IMG/VR virus record: IMGVR_UViG_3300035698_029931
Coordinates: 24,949-88,948 of that record
Source: a virus
Length of the DNA: 64,000 nucleotides
Reading direction: 5' to 3' (one strand)
Shown: positions 25,335-33,075 of the stretch, piece after piece
How positions within the stretch are numbered: position 1 is the stretch's first letter
Layout of the letters: each line of letters begins with the position of its first letter
Position numbers and translations under genes: made by a program
Notes under the pieces: generated by a model
What the model was told of the DNA's origin: nothing
The model's database searches: none
Seen by the model: only the letters and a program-made list of their open reading frames with translations

Positions 25335-26032
25335 AAGTAAAATCGTTGATATTTAAAGATTATTTAAGGCAGTCATGTATGGCAGGATCAGCAGCAGTTG
25401 GAGAATGTTTTCTTGATTTTAAGGATGAGGGTGTTGAGTTGTTGACAGTTACTGCAGCGAATAATGTTATGGTTAATTCATTTTTGTTAAAGAAAAATTT
25501 TGAAGAATACGAAGTGTTTGGTAAAATTGGGATAGACAATCTATCCAACTTGATGAAGTTGCTTGAACGTATTGAGAGCGAACATATTGCTGTTGAGAAA
25601 AAAGATAACAATTTGTTGTGTTTTAAGGGTGGTAATAAAAAGATTGAATTTCTATTGAAAGATCCTGAATATATTGAAGCACCTCCAACAGTTCCAAATG
25701 ATTTATCTCATGATATTTCAATAAAATTAAATCCTGACCAAATTCGGGAATTCCTTAACGATGTTTCGGCATTGAGTGCAGATGAGATTTTGTTTACCAC
25801 AGAATCTGGGAAACTATTGTTGGTGGCTTTAGGTCAACATAAAATACGCAACAAGATTGATGTTGATATTGACGGTGAACTCAATGCAAAGTTCACTTCC
25901 CTTTTAGTTGATGCTATTGGCAATCTTACGGGTAACATTAAGGTTGATTTAAAAAATGATTATCCGGTTTTATTTAGCACAGATTTGAATGCTAATGGAT
26001 TTATTAAAATTTTAGTAGCTCCAAAAGCGTAA
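25331..26032 (+). CDS. Sliding clamp, gp45/PCNA-like
   Basis: 233 aa, close to T4 gp45 (228 aa). The two-domain repeat is apparent: GVELLTVTAANNVMVNSFLL (about 35-54) and DEILFTTESGKLLLVALGQHKIRNKI (about 152-177). The clamp encircles DNA and tethers the polymerase. It begins within the stop of the preceding gene (ATGA) and precedes both clamp-loader genes, as in T4 (45-44-62). A second, DnaN-type clamp is encoded at 55532. Confidence 0.75.
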   Translation: MKVKSLIFKDYLRQSCMAGSAAVGECFLDFKDEGVELLTVTAANNVMVNSFLLKKNFEEYEVFGKIGIDNLSNLMKLLERIESEHIAVEKKDNNLLCFKGGNKKIEFLLKDPEYIEAPPTVPNDLSHDISIKLNPDQIREFLNDVSALSADEILFTTESGKLLLVALGQHKIRNKIDVDIDGELNAKFTSLLVDAIGNLTGNIKVDLKNDYPVLFSTDLNANGFIKILVAPKA

Positions 26033-26071
26033 AATGAGAAAAGGTCAAAAAGTATCAGAAGAGATTCGGAA

Positions 26072-26218
26072 ATGGAATGGGACGAAGGTGTCCATTATAA
26101 TTACGATGGCTCATTGAGAGAACGAGACATCAATAGGCAGGGAGAAATAAAAAGATATTACTCTAATTTTAGATTTTTAAGAATAAATGAAATAACTGAA
26201 ATGATAATACAAGTGTGA
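26072..26218 (+). CDS. Possible small protein, 48 aa
   Basis: An open frame fills the gap between the clamp and clamp-loader genes: it begins MEWDEGVHYNYDGSLRERD and ends ITEMIIQV. It has only a weak RBS (TTCGGAA). A second short frame at 26034 overlaps it. It may be real because coding is otherwise continuous here, but support is thin. Confidence 0.35.
   Translation: MEWDEGVHYNYDGSLRERDINRQGEIKRYYSNFRFLRINEITEMIIQV
26168..26189 (+). promoter_or_regulatory. Repeated intergenic motif, possible promoter
   Basis: TTTAGATTTTTAAGAAT followed by AAATG. The same 22 nt, with one mismatch, occur at 53282-53303 before the Mu F-like gene. Here it lies 37 nt upstream of the clamp-loader ATG. Possibly a second promoter class. 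Confidence 0.35.
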
Positions 26219-26225
26219 GGTTTTT

Positions 26226-27149
26226 ATGCGACTAAAAGATTGTGTTTTTGTTGAAAAATATCGTCCCAAGTCTATTGCTGATATAGCGGGGAAAAGTAAG
26301 ACGTTTCTTTCTTCTTATTTGGAGAAGAATGAATTACTTCCCCACTTCTTATTTTATAGTACTTTTCCAGGAACTGGTAAAACATCGTTGGCGAAGGCTT
26401 TTGTCAATGATTTGGGTTGTGATATTTTATTACTCAACAGTTCTGATGAACGTAAGATAGACGTTGTACGAGAGAAAGTGAAAATGTTTGCTAGTTCTGT
26501 ATCTAGTAAGCAAGGTAAGAAGAAGTGTATATTTCTTGATGAGGCAGACGGTTTGACACGGCAGAGTCAGGATGCATTGCGAAATGTGATGGAAACTTAT
26601 AGTAAAAATTGTTTTTTTATACTTTCTTGCAATTATATCAATAAGATTATTGATCCGCTAAAAAGTCGTTGCATTCTAGTTGATTTTTCAAAATGTTTTA
26701 ATAAAAAAGAAGTTTGTTCGTATATATCAAAAATAGTTCAAGAAGAGAGTTTGAATGAATTGGGTGTTAACGATGAAGTCGTGGAAAAAGTTGTGGAAAT
26801 GTACAGGCCGAATGTTCGCAATATGGTTATGTTTTTGCAAAGAGTTAAGGTTTCAGGTGCAGAAGTTGTTGGAGAGATTTTAAACAAGGATGTTTATGAT
26901 TCTTTTTGGGATCTTTTTAAAGAAAAGAAGTTTGCATCTATAGGAAAATTGTTGGCTGAAAATGATTTAGATGTTGAGTTGATCAATAAGTGGTTGTTTG
27001 ATAAGGCGATAGAAAATTCAAAAGAATTGGGGGTTAAAAGACTTATCAAAACTATCAGAATAATTGCTGAGAATGAAAGAGATTTTGTTTCAGGCGCGGA
27101 TAAGAATTTAATTTTCCGTTGCGGTATTTTTAGTATGATGATTGGATAA
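26226..27149 (+). CDS. Clamp loader large subunit, gp44/RFC-like
   Basis: 307 aa AAA+ ATPase. VEKYRPKSIADIAG at the start, Walker A FPGTGKTS (about residue 45), Walker B FLDEADGL (about 104), sensor ILSCNYINKII, and SRC arginine-finger motif (KSRCILVDF). This is the RFC-small/gp44 pattern. It loads the sliding clamp at primer ends. Immediately followed by the small subunit gene. Length fits gp44 (319 aa). Confidence 0.9.
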   Translation: MRLKDCVFVEKYRPKSIADIAGKSKTFLSSYLEKNELLPHFLFYSTFPGTGKTSLAKAFVNDLGCDILLLNSSDERKIDVVREKVKMFASSVSSKQGKKKCIFLDEADGLTRQSQDALRNVMETYSKNCFFILSCNYINKIIDPLKSRCILVDFSKCFNKKEVCSYISKIVQEESLNELGVNDEVVEKVVEMYRPNVRNMVMFLQRVKVSGAEVVGEILNKDVYDSFWDLFKEKKFASIGKLLAENDLDVELINKWLFDKAIENSKELGVKRLIKTIRIIAENERDFVSGADKNLIFRCGIFSMMIG

Positions 27150-27162
27150 CTGGGGGGGGCAG

Positions 27163-27579
27163 ATGTTCAATATAATCAAAAACCTTTATACTCGAAAAGA
27201 TTATGATTGGATAAGGGAGTTGGATGACAATGTTCCATCTTTAGTCATTTTCAATTACCTTTTATCTGACCCTTCAGTTGGAAGAAAGATTAAGAGTTTG
27301 GCTCCCAGTTTGTTCAGTATTCCTCCAAAGAATTTTATCGCTGTTTTGCATACGTATGTTCCAAAACAAAATAGAGCTCCTTTTCTTGGAGGTGTTCGTA
27401 AAAAGGAAGAAGACAAAGTTGTTGATGAAATAATGGATAAATTGAGGAGATATTTTAAATATTCTGAAAAAGAATTTTCATATATTCAAAAGTATATTTT
27501 TGATAATTTTGTTAAAGATAACATAAAAGAATGGCAAATTAAACTGGGATTAGGAGGTAAGAGGCATGTCGTTAAATAA
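27163..27579 (+). CDS. Clamp loader small subunit, gp62-like
   Basis: 138 aa from ATG 27163. An in-frame TTG at 27142 inside the preceding gene is less likely as a start. It is helical and contains KNLYTRKDYDWIRELD and FLGGVRKKEED. T4 gp62 has 187 aa. The assignment rests mainly on position directly after the gp44-like gene and on the presence of a gp45-like clamp. Sequence similarity is not strong. Confidence 0.5.
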   Translation: MFNIIKNLYTRKDYDWIRELDDNVPSLVIFNYLLSDPSVGRKIKSLAPSLFSIPPKNFIAVLHTYVPKQNRAPFLGGVRKKEEDKVVDEIMDKLRRYFKYSEKEFSYIQKYIFDNFVKDNIKEWQIKLGLGGKRHVVK

Positions 27580-27904
27580 TTTTGTGAACCTTGATTCAGG
27601 GTACAAAGAAAAAATGAGTCGGCTTGAAAGGTTGAAAAAAAGGTTTTCTGAATCTTTACCTGAAAATATAGCAAAATATAAGGCCCAAGAAATTGTTTTA
27701 ACATCTGATAAGTTGGAGAGTGTTAAGCTAAATGCCAATAATCATGCAGGATTAAGACCTAGTTTAGCTTTTTATTTTGAAAATGCAGAAGAAATTAAAA
27801 TGGTAGCAAAATATTTCAATACAAGTTTTAAGCAAATGGCAGTGAAAGATTCCGGTTTGTTAATTGAGATTATTAAAATGTTGGAGGAAACGAAAAATGG
27901 ATAA
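27566..27904 (+). CDS. Hypothetical protein of replication operon
   Basis: 112 aa, basic first half (YKEKMSRLERLKKRFSESLPENIAKYKAQEIVL) then a compact alpha/beta part (RPSLAFYFENAEEIKMVAKYF). RBS TAGGAGG lies inside the end of the preceding gene, which it overlaps by 14 nt. It overlaps the next gene by 8 nt. T4 has translation repressor regA at this place after gene 62 (122 aa), but residues typical of RegA were not recognised, so that is only a suggestion. Confidence 0.5.
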   Translation: MSLNNFVNLDSGYKEKMSRLERLKKRFSESLPENIAKYKAQEIVLTSDKLESVKLNANNHAGLRPSLAFYFENAEEIKMVAKYFNTSFKQMAVKDSGLLIEIIKMLEETKNG

Positions 27905-29306
27905 GAATAATTGTGAGATAGACAGCATGGAAAATTCTTGTGATTTGAGAGAAGAAGAGAATTGGGATTTTGATACAAAAGAAAGGTATGGAAGTCCACG
28001 AGTAAGTTCTGAATATATGGATTGTTCTTTGCCATTGACTTTTGATCAATATTCGTATTGTTCTATGAAGTGCAAATATTGTTTTGCATATTATCAAAAA
28101 GCGATGAATCCGTCTATGCGTTCTGGGATAAAATTAAAGGGGGTTAATGTAGACAAATTGATTAAAATGTTTAAAGGGGAAATACCTGAAGACCCATATT
28201 ATCATAATTTTATTAAAAAGAAGTTCCCATTCCATTGGGGTGGCCTTGCTGATCCGTTTGATATGGTTGAAAAAAAATATAAACTTGGTTTTAAATTATT
28301 GGAAACTTTGGTGGAATTGAATTATCCAGTTATATTTTCTACAAAAGGAACATTACCCTCACAAGAACCCTATTATTCTTTGTTTAAGAATGCTGCAAAA
28401 AATAAGAATTTTGCATTTCAGTTCAGTATTATTGCTAATTCCGATGAGTTATCGAAAAAGATAGATGTTGCAGTTCCGACAACTTCTGAAAGATTACAGT
28501 GCATGAAAACAATGTCAGATTTAGGTTATTGGACTGTATTAAGATTAAGACCTTTTATAGTTGGAATAAGTGATATTGATGTAGAAGAGCTTATAACCCG
28601 TTCTTCTCAAAATGGTGCGAATGCTATTTCCACTGAATTTTATTGTTATGATGCTAGATGTTCAAATAATGTAGAAATAGCAAAAAGATTTAAGGAAATA
28701 TCGCAAATATGTGGTTTTGATATCATCGATTTTTACAAAAAGTTAAGCCCTTCTGAGCGAGGTGGTTATAGGAGATTGAATAGAAATCTTAAAGAAGAGT
28801 ATGTGAAAAGAATGTATACAACCTGTAAGAAGGTTGGTATGCAATTCAATATTTCGGATCCAGATTTTAAAGAACTTAATGACAGCGGTTCTTGTTGTGG
28901 TTTGCCTGAATTAAGGGAACAGTATGACAGTGATTTGGTTAATTGGTCTCGTGGGCAATTAACTTATCATCTCAAGGAATTACGTAAAAGATATTGGGCA
29001 AGTGGAGGTAAAGAAAGGTATTTAAAGATTCGTGATGTGATGGGAGATTCTTATGATGGTTGGTTAAAAGAACCGCGTTTTTATAGTGATAGTCTTAAAA
29101 ATTGGGCAACTTCTTGGGCAAAAGTTAATATGGGTTATAGAGACGAATTCATACAAACATGGAATAATACCAGGAGTTCTGGTAATCCGTACAATTATTT
29201 TCATGGTAAGATTAAACCTTCTTATATTGATGATGATAATAATGTTGTTTTTGAGTATGTTCCCCATGATTATGAGAAGAGGTGGAAAGAAGAAGGGATA
29301 TTGTAA
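27897..29306 (+). CDS. Radical SAM enzyme, SplB-like
   Basis: 469 aa from ATG 27897 (GGAGGAAACG upstream). The cluster-binding motif is CSMKCKYC (CX3CX2C, about residues 55-62). Next come HWGGLADPF, VIFSTKG, a FSIIA strand and TSERLQCM, the pattern of spore-photoproduct-lyase/SplB-like radical SAM proteins. Further Cys residues occur late (CYDARC, GSCCGLP) and may bind a second cluster. Such enzymes act on nucleic acid bases. Known thymidine-hypermodification pathways also use a radical SAM enzyme. First gene of the candidate DNA-modification operon. Confidence 0.8.
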   Translation: MDKNNCEIDSMENSCDLREEENWDFDTKERYGSPRVSSEYMDCSLPLTFDQYSYCSMKCKYCFAYYQKAMNPSMRSGIKLKGVNVDKLIKMFKGEIPEDPYYHNFIKKKFPFHWGGLADPFDMVEKKYKLGFKLLETLVELNYPVIFSTKGTLPSQEPYYSLFKNAAKNKNFAFQFSIIANSDELSKKIDVAVPTTSERLQCMKTMSDLGYWTVLRLRPFIVGISDIDVEELITRSSQNGANAISTEFYCYDARCSNNVEIAKRFKEISQICGFDIIDFYKKLSPSERGGYRRLNRNLKEEYVKRMYTTCKKVGMQFNISDPDFKELNDSGSCCGLPELREQYDSDLVNWSRGQLTYHLKELRKRYWASGGKERYLKIRDVMGDSYDGWLKEPRFYSDSLKNWATSWAKVNMGYRDEFIQTWNNTRSSGNPYNYFHGKIKPSYIDDDNNVVFEYVPHDYEKRWKEEGIL

Positions 29307-30044
29307 ATGGGAATAAAATATTGTAGGTCTTGTTGTCAAATGACTAGTCACGGTTTAAATGACAGGTGTTTAAAGTGCGGAAAAAATAATTTAATTCAAA
29401 AAAATATATTGGGGGAAGAATGTTGGGTTAGAAAAGATACTTGGGATGAAAATATTTTTAAAGAAATGGGATTGTATTTGAAAAAGATTTCTTTAACTCC
29501 TGAGGATGTCTGGCTGGATGTAGGCGGTAACATAGGGAGTTTTTGTAAAAAAATTGCCAAAGAAGTTGCCACTGTTATTGCTTATGAGCCAGATGAAAAT
29601 AATTTTGAACTTTTAAAGAAAAATAATGAAGAAAGTGATAATATTATTTTTGTAAATAAAGCTGTTATTGGAAATGCTGATATTGTGAGGGATTTTTATT
29701 TGAATCAAAAAACCAATAAGAGTACACATTCTTTTTTTGTTAAACGTGGAAGGGAACGCGTTGAGGTTGGATGTGAGAATGTTAATGAGATAATTCAAAA
29801 GTATAAAGTTGATAAAATAAAAATTGATTGTGAGGGGAGTGAGTACGAAATCATAAAATCTATTGTTGATTTTTCTTCAATTAAAGAAATATTTGTGGAA
29901 TTTCATTTAAATATTTTATGTAAAAAGAATGATTTAACTAAGTACAGGGAAGTTATTAAAATCCTTAAAAAGAATTTTGCGTATTTGGAGTATCCGGAGG
30001 ATGTTAAAAAAAATTGGCATGTTTATATTTATGTGAAAAAATAA
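29307..30044 (+). CDS. FkbM-type methyltransferase with zinc-ribbon N-terminus
   Basis: 245 aa. Residues about 6-26 hold a Cys motif (CRSCCQM ... CLKCGK), a small zinc ribbon. The rest is a SAM-dependent Rossmann methyltransferase of FkbM type: VWLDVGGNIGSF (SAM-binding), VIAYEPDENNF and KIDCEGSEYEII. FkbM enzymes usually methylate sugar hydroxyls; in this operon the target might be a modified base. The ATG follows the previous stop without a gap and the next gene starts directly after it. Confidence 0.8.
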   Translation: MGIKYCRSCCQMTSHGLNDRCLKCGKNNLIQKNILGEECWVRKDTWDENIFKEMGLYLKKISLTPEDVWLDVGGNIGSFCKKIAKEVATVIAYEPDENNFELLKKNNEESDNIIFVNKAVIGNADIVRDFYLNQKTNKSTHSFFVKRGRERVEVGCENVNEIIQKYKVDKIKIDCEGSEYEIIKSIVDFSSIKEIFVEFHLNILCKKNDLTKYREVIKILKKNFAYLEYPEDVKKNWHVYIYVKK

Positions 30045-31214
30045 ATGAGATATATACATTCACAAAATAAAGATAAAGAATTTATCGATTGGAGAAACCC
30101 TTCTAGAAGGAAAGAAGGGTTTTTAAAGTGGTTAAAATGGAGAATGCGGTATGGAGATTTGGACCATTACGTTTGTAATAATTCCTACAGGGATGCAATT
30201 GGCAAAATGTCTCCAACTGGTAAATCAATGACTAAGGAGCAGGCGCATTGGTTTTCTTTAATTTTTGGTATGACTTATCAATCAGAAATGGCGTGGGTTA
30301 TTTATTGGAATTTTCCTGATTTTTGGTCTATCAACATTGAAGAGTTAGAAAAATGGAATTTGGATAATATTGATCGACAAAGGTATGCTCGTGATACTAA
30401 ATATAATAAAGGGAGGATCGTTAGTCAAGTCAAGTCCCTCCAAAATGAAATTGGTCCTTCCGGTTCTATTGAAAAGTTTTTTGGTGAATCATTGAGTGAT
30501 GATGAAAATGAGTCTTTTGAAAAAGTTTTTAATTCTTGTATGAGGTTTCATAAGTATGGAGGTATGACTTCTTGGTTGACTTGTCAGTTGTTATTCGAAA
30601 CTGCCAATGTACCGATTAAACCTGACACCGTCAGAGCCACCACACCTTGGAATTGGTCAGTAAGGTCGGGTTTGATGTATGCTTATAATAGGGACGATAA
30701 GATTGAAGCTACTTGTAAGGATGTTGAGTTTTGTGATAAAGATATTGAACAAATAAAAGAGTATGAAAAAGAGTTGTATGAGTTAGCGAAAGATTGTATT
30801 GATGAAAATGATAAAAAGATTTTTTCAAATTATTTATTAGAATCTCATTTGTGTCAATATAAAAAGTTAATGTTAGGAGGTGATTATGCTGGTCATTCTT
30901 CTGGAGATCACTTTTCAAGGGCACTTTGGTTATCTGAACGGTGGCCTGAAGTAAATTTTGATGTATTTTTTAAAGAAGCAATAAAAAAACATTGTCCGAT
31001 TGTAAGGGGAAAAAGGGAGAGTAAACAGCTTCGGTTTGTTTGTTCTAAGACAGGTCAGATGATAAATATGCATGAGGACTTTCAGGAATTGCCTAATATG
31101 TATTTGGAATTGGGAATAAATCCTGATTGGTTTTATACTAAAGAATATGACGAAGAAGTGGGAAGTAGAGTTGATAGTTATGCAAATAAAATTTATAATT
31201 CTAATTGGTGGTGA
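30045..31214 (+). CDS. Amino acid:DNA transferase-like protein
   Basis: 389 aa, helical, many Trp and Tyr. The stretch EQAHWFSLIFGMTYQSEMAWVIYWNFPDFW (about residues 65-94), then RYARDTKYNKGRIVSQV, and later MTSWLTCQLLFETANVPIKPDT with SGLMYA, follows the pattern I remember for phage amino acid:DNA transferases (aGPT-PPlase group). These replace the pyrophosphate of activated 5-hydroxymethyl-deoxyuridine in DNA by an amino acid. A P-loop kinase, the expected partner, lies 880 nt downstream. Family assignment is by eye. Confidence 0.6.
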   Translation: MRYIHSQNKDKEFIDWRNPSRRKEGFLKWLKWRMRYGDLDHYVCNNSYRDAIGKMSPTGKSMTKEQAHWFSLIFGMTYQSEMAWVIYWNFPDFWSINIEELEKWNLDNIDRQRYARDTKYNKGRIVSQVKSLQNEIGPSGSIEKFFGESLSDDENESFEKVFNSCMRFHKYGGMTSWLTCQLLFETANVPIKPDTVRATTPWNWSVRSGLMYAYNRDDKIEATCKDVEFCDKDIEQIKEYEKELYELAKDCIDENDKKIFSNYLLESHLCQYKKLMLGGDYAGHSSGDHFSRALWLSERWPEVNFDVFFKEAIKKHCPIVRGKRESKQLRFVCSKTGQMINMHEDFQELPNMYLELGINPDWFYTKEYDEEVGSRVDSYANKIYNSNWW

Positions 31215-31228
31215 AAGGAAGGGGTAAA

Positions 31229-31606
31229 ATGATTAACACTTATGATCTTGATGGGGTTGTTTATTTAGGAGATGATTATGATGGTATTTATCCAGGTAGA
31301 GAAGACATCATTATAACGGGGAGAAGTATTGAGGAAGCGAAGTCTACGCATGAAATGTTGAGGTTGAGGTGCATTTATAGTCATGTGTTTTTTAACCCAA
31401 TTCCATTCAGTGCAAAAACTAGAGAATCTTCTGGTTATCATAAAGTTAATGTGATTAAAATGTTGATTGAAAGCGGTTATGAACATGGCCTTCATTTTGA
31501 TGATGATGAAATTCAGATCAAAATAATCAAAGAGCTCCTTCCCAATGTTCGTGTTGTGCATGTAGTTTCTGATATTGTTGAGAAGGAAAATGTTAGACAT
31601 GATTGA
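31229..31606 (+). CDS. HAD-family phosphatase-like protein
   Basis: 125 aa from ATG 31229 (RBS GGAAGGGG). HAD motifs: YDLDGVVYLG (nucleophile Asp and acid Asp), IIITGRS, a Lys at HKVNVIKM, and HFDDDEIQI. No cap domain, so the substrate may be a polymer end or nucleotide. In the modification operon a phosphatase could trim a phosphorylated intermediate; that is inference. T4 polynucleotide kinase-phosphatase has a similar phosphatase domain. Confidence 0.7.
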   Translation: MINTYDLDGVVYLGDDYDGIYPGREDIIITGRSIEEAKSTHEMLRLRCIYSHVFFNPIPFSAKTRESSGYHKVNVIKMLIESGYEHGLHFDDDEIQIKIIKELLPNVRVVHVVSDIVEKENVRHD

Positions 31607-31613
31607 GGGCAAA

Positions 31614-32099
31614 ATGTTAGAAATAGAAAAGAGAATAGTTATTGAACCTGAAAGTGTTGTTTGGAATCAGAAGGTAAAGGAGTGGTGCGGTCTTCCGTAT
31701 TATGATAAAAAAAATGGATGTCCAAATTTCAATAAACGTAAGGGATGTCCGATGGATAATAAGAATATAGATGAAATTTTAGATGTCAATAAAAAAACTT
31801 ATATTGTGGGTGTTGTTTTTAATTTAAAAGAATATCGCGATGAAATGAAGAAAAAACATTCAAATTGGACATATCGACAATTAAACAATGTGATATATTG
31901 GCAAGGATCAATTTTTGGAAAAATGAAAAGGGAAGTCAATAAGTTTTCATTGATGAATCCTGGTTTAAAAATTGTTTATAAGCCAGAAGCATATGGAGTT
32001 AATTTAACAAAGATGTTATTGAATTCGGGTGTTCCGATAAACTGGAAGTACCCGTTGAGAAAGATTTATATTGTGGCGTTATTAGGAGGAAAAATATGA
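31614..32099 (+). CDS. Cys-cluster protein of the modification operon
   Basis: 161 aa from ATG 31614 (GAGGG upstream; in-frame ATG at 31590 is an alternative). The N-terminal third has WCGLPYYDKKNGCPNFNKRKG followed by CPM, a three-Cys cluster suited to an Fe-S or metal site. The rest is alpha/beta (TYIVGVVFNLKEY ... LRKIYIVALLGGKI). It resembles small metal-binding proteins sometimes found beside radical SAM enzymes, but no named family is claimed. Overlaps the kinase gene by 4 nt. Confidence 0.55.
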   Translation: MLEIEKRIVIEPESVVWNQKVKEWCGLPYYDKKNGCPNFNKRKGCPMDNKNIDEILDVNKKTYIVGVVFNLKEYRDEMKKKHSNWTYRQLNNVIYWQGSIFGKMKREVNKFSLMNPGLKIVYKPEAYGVNLTKMLLNSGVPINWKYPLRKIYIVALLGGKI

Positions 32100-32614
32100 A
32101 AGAATTTATTGCAGTTATTGGTCAAAGTGCATGTGGTAAAACAACATTTGTTCAAAATGAATTTATTGGGGCAAATGAGATGGTGTTAAATAAAGATCCA
32201 CTTTTACATACTGTTGTTAATGATTGTTGTTTATTGGGGGATTATGTTACGTCTGTGAGGACAAAAGGTACTGACAGGTTTTCTTATTCTATTTTACCAG
32301 ATTTGATTGAGTTTATAAAAAATAAAAAAGATGAATACAATCGTTTTGTCGCAGAAGGTGATAGAATAAATTGTGAAAGATTCTTCCAGTCTTTAAAAGA
32401 TTTGAAATTGAATGTTACGGTTTATGTTTTTTTATGTGATGTTAATTTGAGCGTTCAGCGTAGAGTTGATTCTGGTTCAAAACCTTCAGAGCAATTTGTA
32501 AGGGCAACTCAAACTAAAACTTTAAGAATGAAAAAAATGGTAGAATCTTTAGGGTTTAAAGTTATTGTTGAAGATTCTAGAACAGAAAACAATATCAAAC
32601 ATGGATGGTGGTGA
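32096..32614 (+). CDS. P-loop kinase, candidate 5-hydroxymethyluracil DNA kinase
   Basis: 172 aa. Walker A GQSACGKTT (about residues 9-17), a DRIN motif at about 90, VYVFLCDVNLSVQRRVDSG and a Arg-containing lid-like segment (RATQTKTLRMKK) give a nucleotide-kinase fold. In phages with hypermodified thymidine a P-loop kinase phosphorylates 5-hmdU in DNA before amino acid transfer; its neighbour here is the transferase-like gene. A T4 PNK-like end-repair kinase is the alternative, especially with the HAD gene close by. Confidence 0.6.
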   Translation: MKEFIAVIGQSACGKTTFVQNEFIGANEMVLNKDPLLHTVVNDCCLLGDYVTSVRTKGTDRFSYSILPDLIEFIKNKKDEYNRFVAEGDRINCERFFQSLKDLKLNVTVYVFLCDVNLSVQRRVDSGSKPSEQFVRATQTKTLRMKKMVESLGFKVIVEDSRTENNIKHGWW

Positions 32615-32617
32615 CTT

Positions 32618-32998
32618 ATGCGTGAAGAACTTGAAGCAAAAATGTTTTGTCAATTATTATATAAAGAGGGGTATGTTGAAGGTACGTCTGGTAATTTAAG
32701 TTTTAGAGATAGAAGTAGAGTTAAAATAACTCGTACAGGTTGTACATTGGATGATCCATTTTTTGTTGATACAGAAAGTTTTGAGGCTTCATCTGATGTT
32801 AATTTACATAAAGAAATTTATCGATTGACGGATAGTGATTGGATTTTTCATGTTCATAAAGACCTTAAATTAAAATTTCTTTTGACAGATAAAGATTTGG
32901 ATCTTCATTGGTTTAATGTAAGAGATCATGGGGTTTGGGTTGGATGTGGAGTTGATATAAAAATTTATAGAATTCTTGAAGATGAGGGAATTTTATAA
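32618..32998 (+). CDS. Class II aldolase/adducin-like protein, short
   Basis: 126 aa; usual members have about 200. It shows YVEGTSGNLSFRD, the GTSGN(L)S phosphate-binding motif, and SSDVNLHKEIYR, with FHVHK as the remaining metal-His motif. Family members cleave carbon-carbon bonds with a divalent metal. The C-terminal region with the last His (about residue 105, RDHGVWVG) seems present in short form. It ends the candidate hypermodification operon. Substrate unknown. Confidence 0.7.
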   Translation: MREELEAKMFCQLLYKEGYVEGTSGNLSFRDRSRVKITRTGCTLDDPFFVDTESFEASSDVNLHKEIYRLTDSDWIFHVHKDLKLKFLLTDKDLDLHWFNVRDHGVWVGCGVDIKIYRILEDEGIL

Positions 32999-33030
32999 GG
33001 GTAGGTGATGATATGAAATTTAAAAAGTAG

Positions 33031-33068
33031 AATAGTTTTTTATTTTTATTCTAGTTTAAAGTAGAGTG
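33031..33068 (+). promoter_or_regulatory. Phage promoter-like element (copy 5, replication operon)
   Basis: AATAGTTTTTTATTTTT, with GTAGAGTG 28 nt from the T of TAG. It precedes the helicase-primase-polymerase run by 8 nt. Confidence 0.6.
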
Positions 33069-33075
33069 AGGGGAT

